Source: Cenococcum geophilum 1.58 (Eukaryota > Ascomycota > Dothideomycetes > Gloniales > Gloniaceae). Taken from it: DNA of 64,000 bases. The position numbers and the translations under genes are program-made. The DNA is taken from contig KV748189.1 in the NCBI GenBank assembly GCA_001692895.1, positions 1,558,432 through 1,622,431 on the forward strand, given 5' to 3'. The notes beneath the pieces were generated by a model that saw only the letters and a list, made by a program, of their open reading frames with translations, did no database searches and was not told the DNA's origin. Positions 62,366 to 64,000 of this stretch are shown here, in pieces (the first letter of the stretch is position 1; each line of letters begins with the position of its first letter).

Positions 62366-63063
62366 ATGAAATTAATTTTTATTTCGTTTGCTCTAACTGC
62401 CTTAGCATCAGAACATCTGCAGAACGAAAGGCGGCGTTTCAGGTGAATAACGGTTATCACCCGGTTACAGTATAACAATCCCGCATCACTTTGGAGCTGG
62501 CAAAGGTTATCTTGGTATTTCATGGTGGATGGCATGGAGCGTACCACCGATCTAAAATAGGCTATAGGGTTCTGACCTTTCCTCCGAAGTATGTATTATT
62601 CGGCAGAATATTTTAATCCTGCTAGAGTGAGTAATTGAGGACCTTTTTACTTCTTGCGTTCTTGCCGTAGCCTTTGTGGTTGTGCTCTCGTCATCTTTAT
62701 AAAACTGCGTCTTTCATTAGACCCTTTTGATCCGAAGTGTCGGTATTTTAGGTCACCACGTTGGCAGGGTGGTTGGCTGAGACCACGTGGATAACAAAGG
62801 AATATTTCAAGCCTCTTCTACCTAATTCCCAGTTCTCAACAATGCGATACACTCCATTCCCACAAAAGATTTTGTGAACAAAGGACTTTAGCAATAATGA
62901 GATCTTCTGACCCGAAACTTCGTCTCTCCAGTCGAACACCAGATAAACCACCCGACACATCGGCCAAGTCTGCAAACGCAACTCATTGGTCCAAGGACAC
63001 GGAGTAGGGTCAACCCACCGAAAACAGGAGCCTCATACCTTGAGATAATTAAATATCCACAAT
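62366..63063. other. Intergenic between RSC7 and the receptor gene
   Basis: It holds the RSC7 3' end and the receptor promoter. The frame at 62748-62981 (-) has no family match, and no RNA gene is seen. Confidence 0.6.
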
Positions 63064-64000
63064 ATGGGCAGCACGAACTTCACTCCTCCGGCTTGCGCAC
63101 CGCCTTTGCTTGAAGAATCAAACTATGGCTTCACTGGTGGCCGTATGCTTCCTTCCTCCTGCCAGTTGAGGATATACTCGACTAACTTGAGCTCCAGACA
63201 TTCCTGGTCGATATTGTGGTGTAGGCGTAAACCAGGACGGAACAAGATGCTGCTTCCCATGCCCGATTGGAGAATGGGTTTATCCTCCAGGTAAGTGCCC
63301 GCTTGCATAGCTGTTATGCGATTCTATATTCACCACTCTTTACAGATTGGTCCTCCCAACTCAAAGTTCCAAACTTTCTCAGTACTTTTTCCCTCGTTCT
63401 TTGTATATTTTTACTACTCTCGTTTGCCATTTTACCGCCAGAGAAAAGCCATCGACATTACCTTAGCGTCGGGCTGCTATTTCCAGTGCTATTTATATCT
63501 GTACGTCAAGCAAAGTATTTTCAAACCACGTCTAATACGTCAAACCAGTTATCTTTTGTCATCCCTGCTAGTACTGATCCAGGGTTGTGCTTTGACGACA
63601 TTACACCGAATGACATGCACTCAAGCCTTTCGTGTGCTTGGACTGGGGCTTTTGTTGCCATCGGAGGCCTTGGGTCTGTGATATGGGGTCTGTGGCTCCT
63701 TTGTACTTTGGAACCAAAACTGTCTCGTAACTGACAAATCGTAACCATATAGTATTCCTCCGCAGTCTCTGGCTCCACATCCGCATCTTCTGGGACCATG
63801 ACCCTGGTGAAGCTTTCAAATGCGGCTCCATAGCCGCCGGAATCATCCTCCCAGCTGTTTTCATGACGGCTCTTCTAGCCACAACCGGCGTCAGCTACCG
63901 TATGGGCCAGACCTGCTTGCCAAATCACCCGCACGCCATTGTCAGCTTCTGGATCTGGCTGGTCGGCTTCGCCATTGCGGGCTTCATCCTGCAAAGCTTC
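63064..64000 (+). CDS. Frizzled/Smoothened-like fungal membrane receptor (5' part)
   Basis: Exons are 63064-63142, 63198-63290, 63346-63500, 63549-63687 and 63753 to beyond the window. The four introns (55, 55, 48 and 65 bases) keep phase throughout. The N-terminal ~55 residues are Cys-rich (RYCGVG, RCCFPCPIGEWVYP) and extracellular by family precedent. Transmembrane segments follow: FLSTFSLVLCIFLLLSFAIL, YLSVGLLFPVLFISLSFVIP, a third from CAWTGAFVAIGG to VIWVFL, a fourth around AGIILPAVFMTALL and a fifth around FWIWLVGFAIAGFIL. The motifs LPPEKSHRHYLS and ITPNDMHSSL are typical of fungal Frizzled/Smoothened-like seven-helix proteins, whose ligands are mostly unknown. The last two helices lie outside the window. 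The fourth intron uses donor GTCTGT, the weakest of the set. It was chosen because it gives VFLRSLWLH, as in the family. Confidence 0.88.

Noticed and set aside
63267-63734. 155-codon single-exon reading of the receptor
   Set aside because: It reads through two introns. Removing them restores family sequence (EWVYPPDWSS, VLFISLSFVIP), so the single frame is not the real product.

Overview
The window looks like nuclear DNA of a filamentous ascomycete (Pezizomycotina). Four features point there. The genes have short introns (48 to 159 bases) with GTRNGY-like donors and CTAAC/CTGAC branch sites. The proteins are fungal types: a Sch9-type kinase, an RSC7 chromatin-remodelling subunit and a Frizzled-like fungal receptor. 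The transposons are Ty3/gypsy chromoviruses, Ty1/copia, a Tad1-like LINE, hAT and Helitron. The repeats carry dense C-to-T/G-to-A change that favours TpA, which is the pattern left by repeat-induced point mutation (RIP). I cannot name class or species.

Bases 1 to about 51,070 are one AT-rich, gene-poor block of nested fossils. From left to right: a minus-strand chromovirus (A, cut by the window edge) inserted into a plus-strand chromovirus (B). B is also split by a minus-strand Tad1-like LINE with a 16-base target duplication. Next is a minus-strand copia element split by a tandem LTR-internal-LTR-internal-LTR array of a small LTR element without recognised genes (15783-20469, duplication GTAAG). 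After a poorly resolved stretch comes a hAT transposon (24593-43577, 8-base duplication ATGGCGGC). Two full-length chromoviruses, C (24599-32575) and D (33044-40951), inserted into it, and each is flanked by 5-base duplications. Then come a short unassigned stretch with a palindrome, four tandem copies of a ~256-base unit each carrying a TATAAAA box, a copia gag scrap, and a minus-strand Helitron that ends close to 51,070.

Near 51,070 base composition changes sharply to ordinary genic DNA. The genes are: a small two-exon gene of unknown function (51835-52317, +); a three-exon MaoC/hydratase-2-type enoyl-CoA hydratase (54129-52867, -); a SCH9-like AGC kinase with a C2 domain (58268-55550, -); an uncertain ORF upstream of it (59126-58575, -); an uncertain mitochondrial-leader-like ORF (59710, +); an RSC7/Npl6 homologue with three exons (60671-62365, +); and the first five exons of a Frizzled/Smoothened-like fungal receptor (63064 to the window end, +).

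I built the splice models by hand. Where the gene is complete in the window, reading frame, length divisible by three and family sequence agree. The genes do not form a pathway cluster. They look like an ordinary euchromatic neighbourhood (nutrient signalling, chromatin remodelling, a receptor, lipid metabolism) next to a repeat-rich block.
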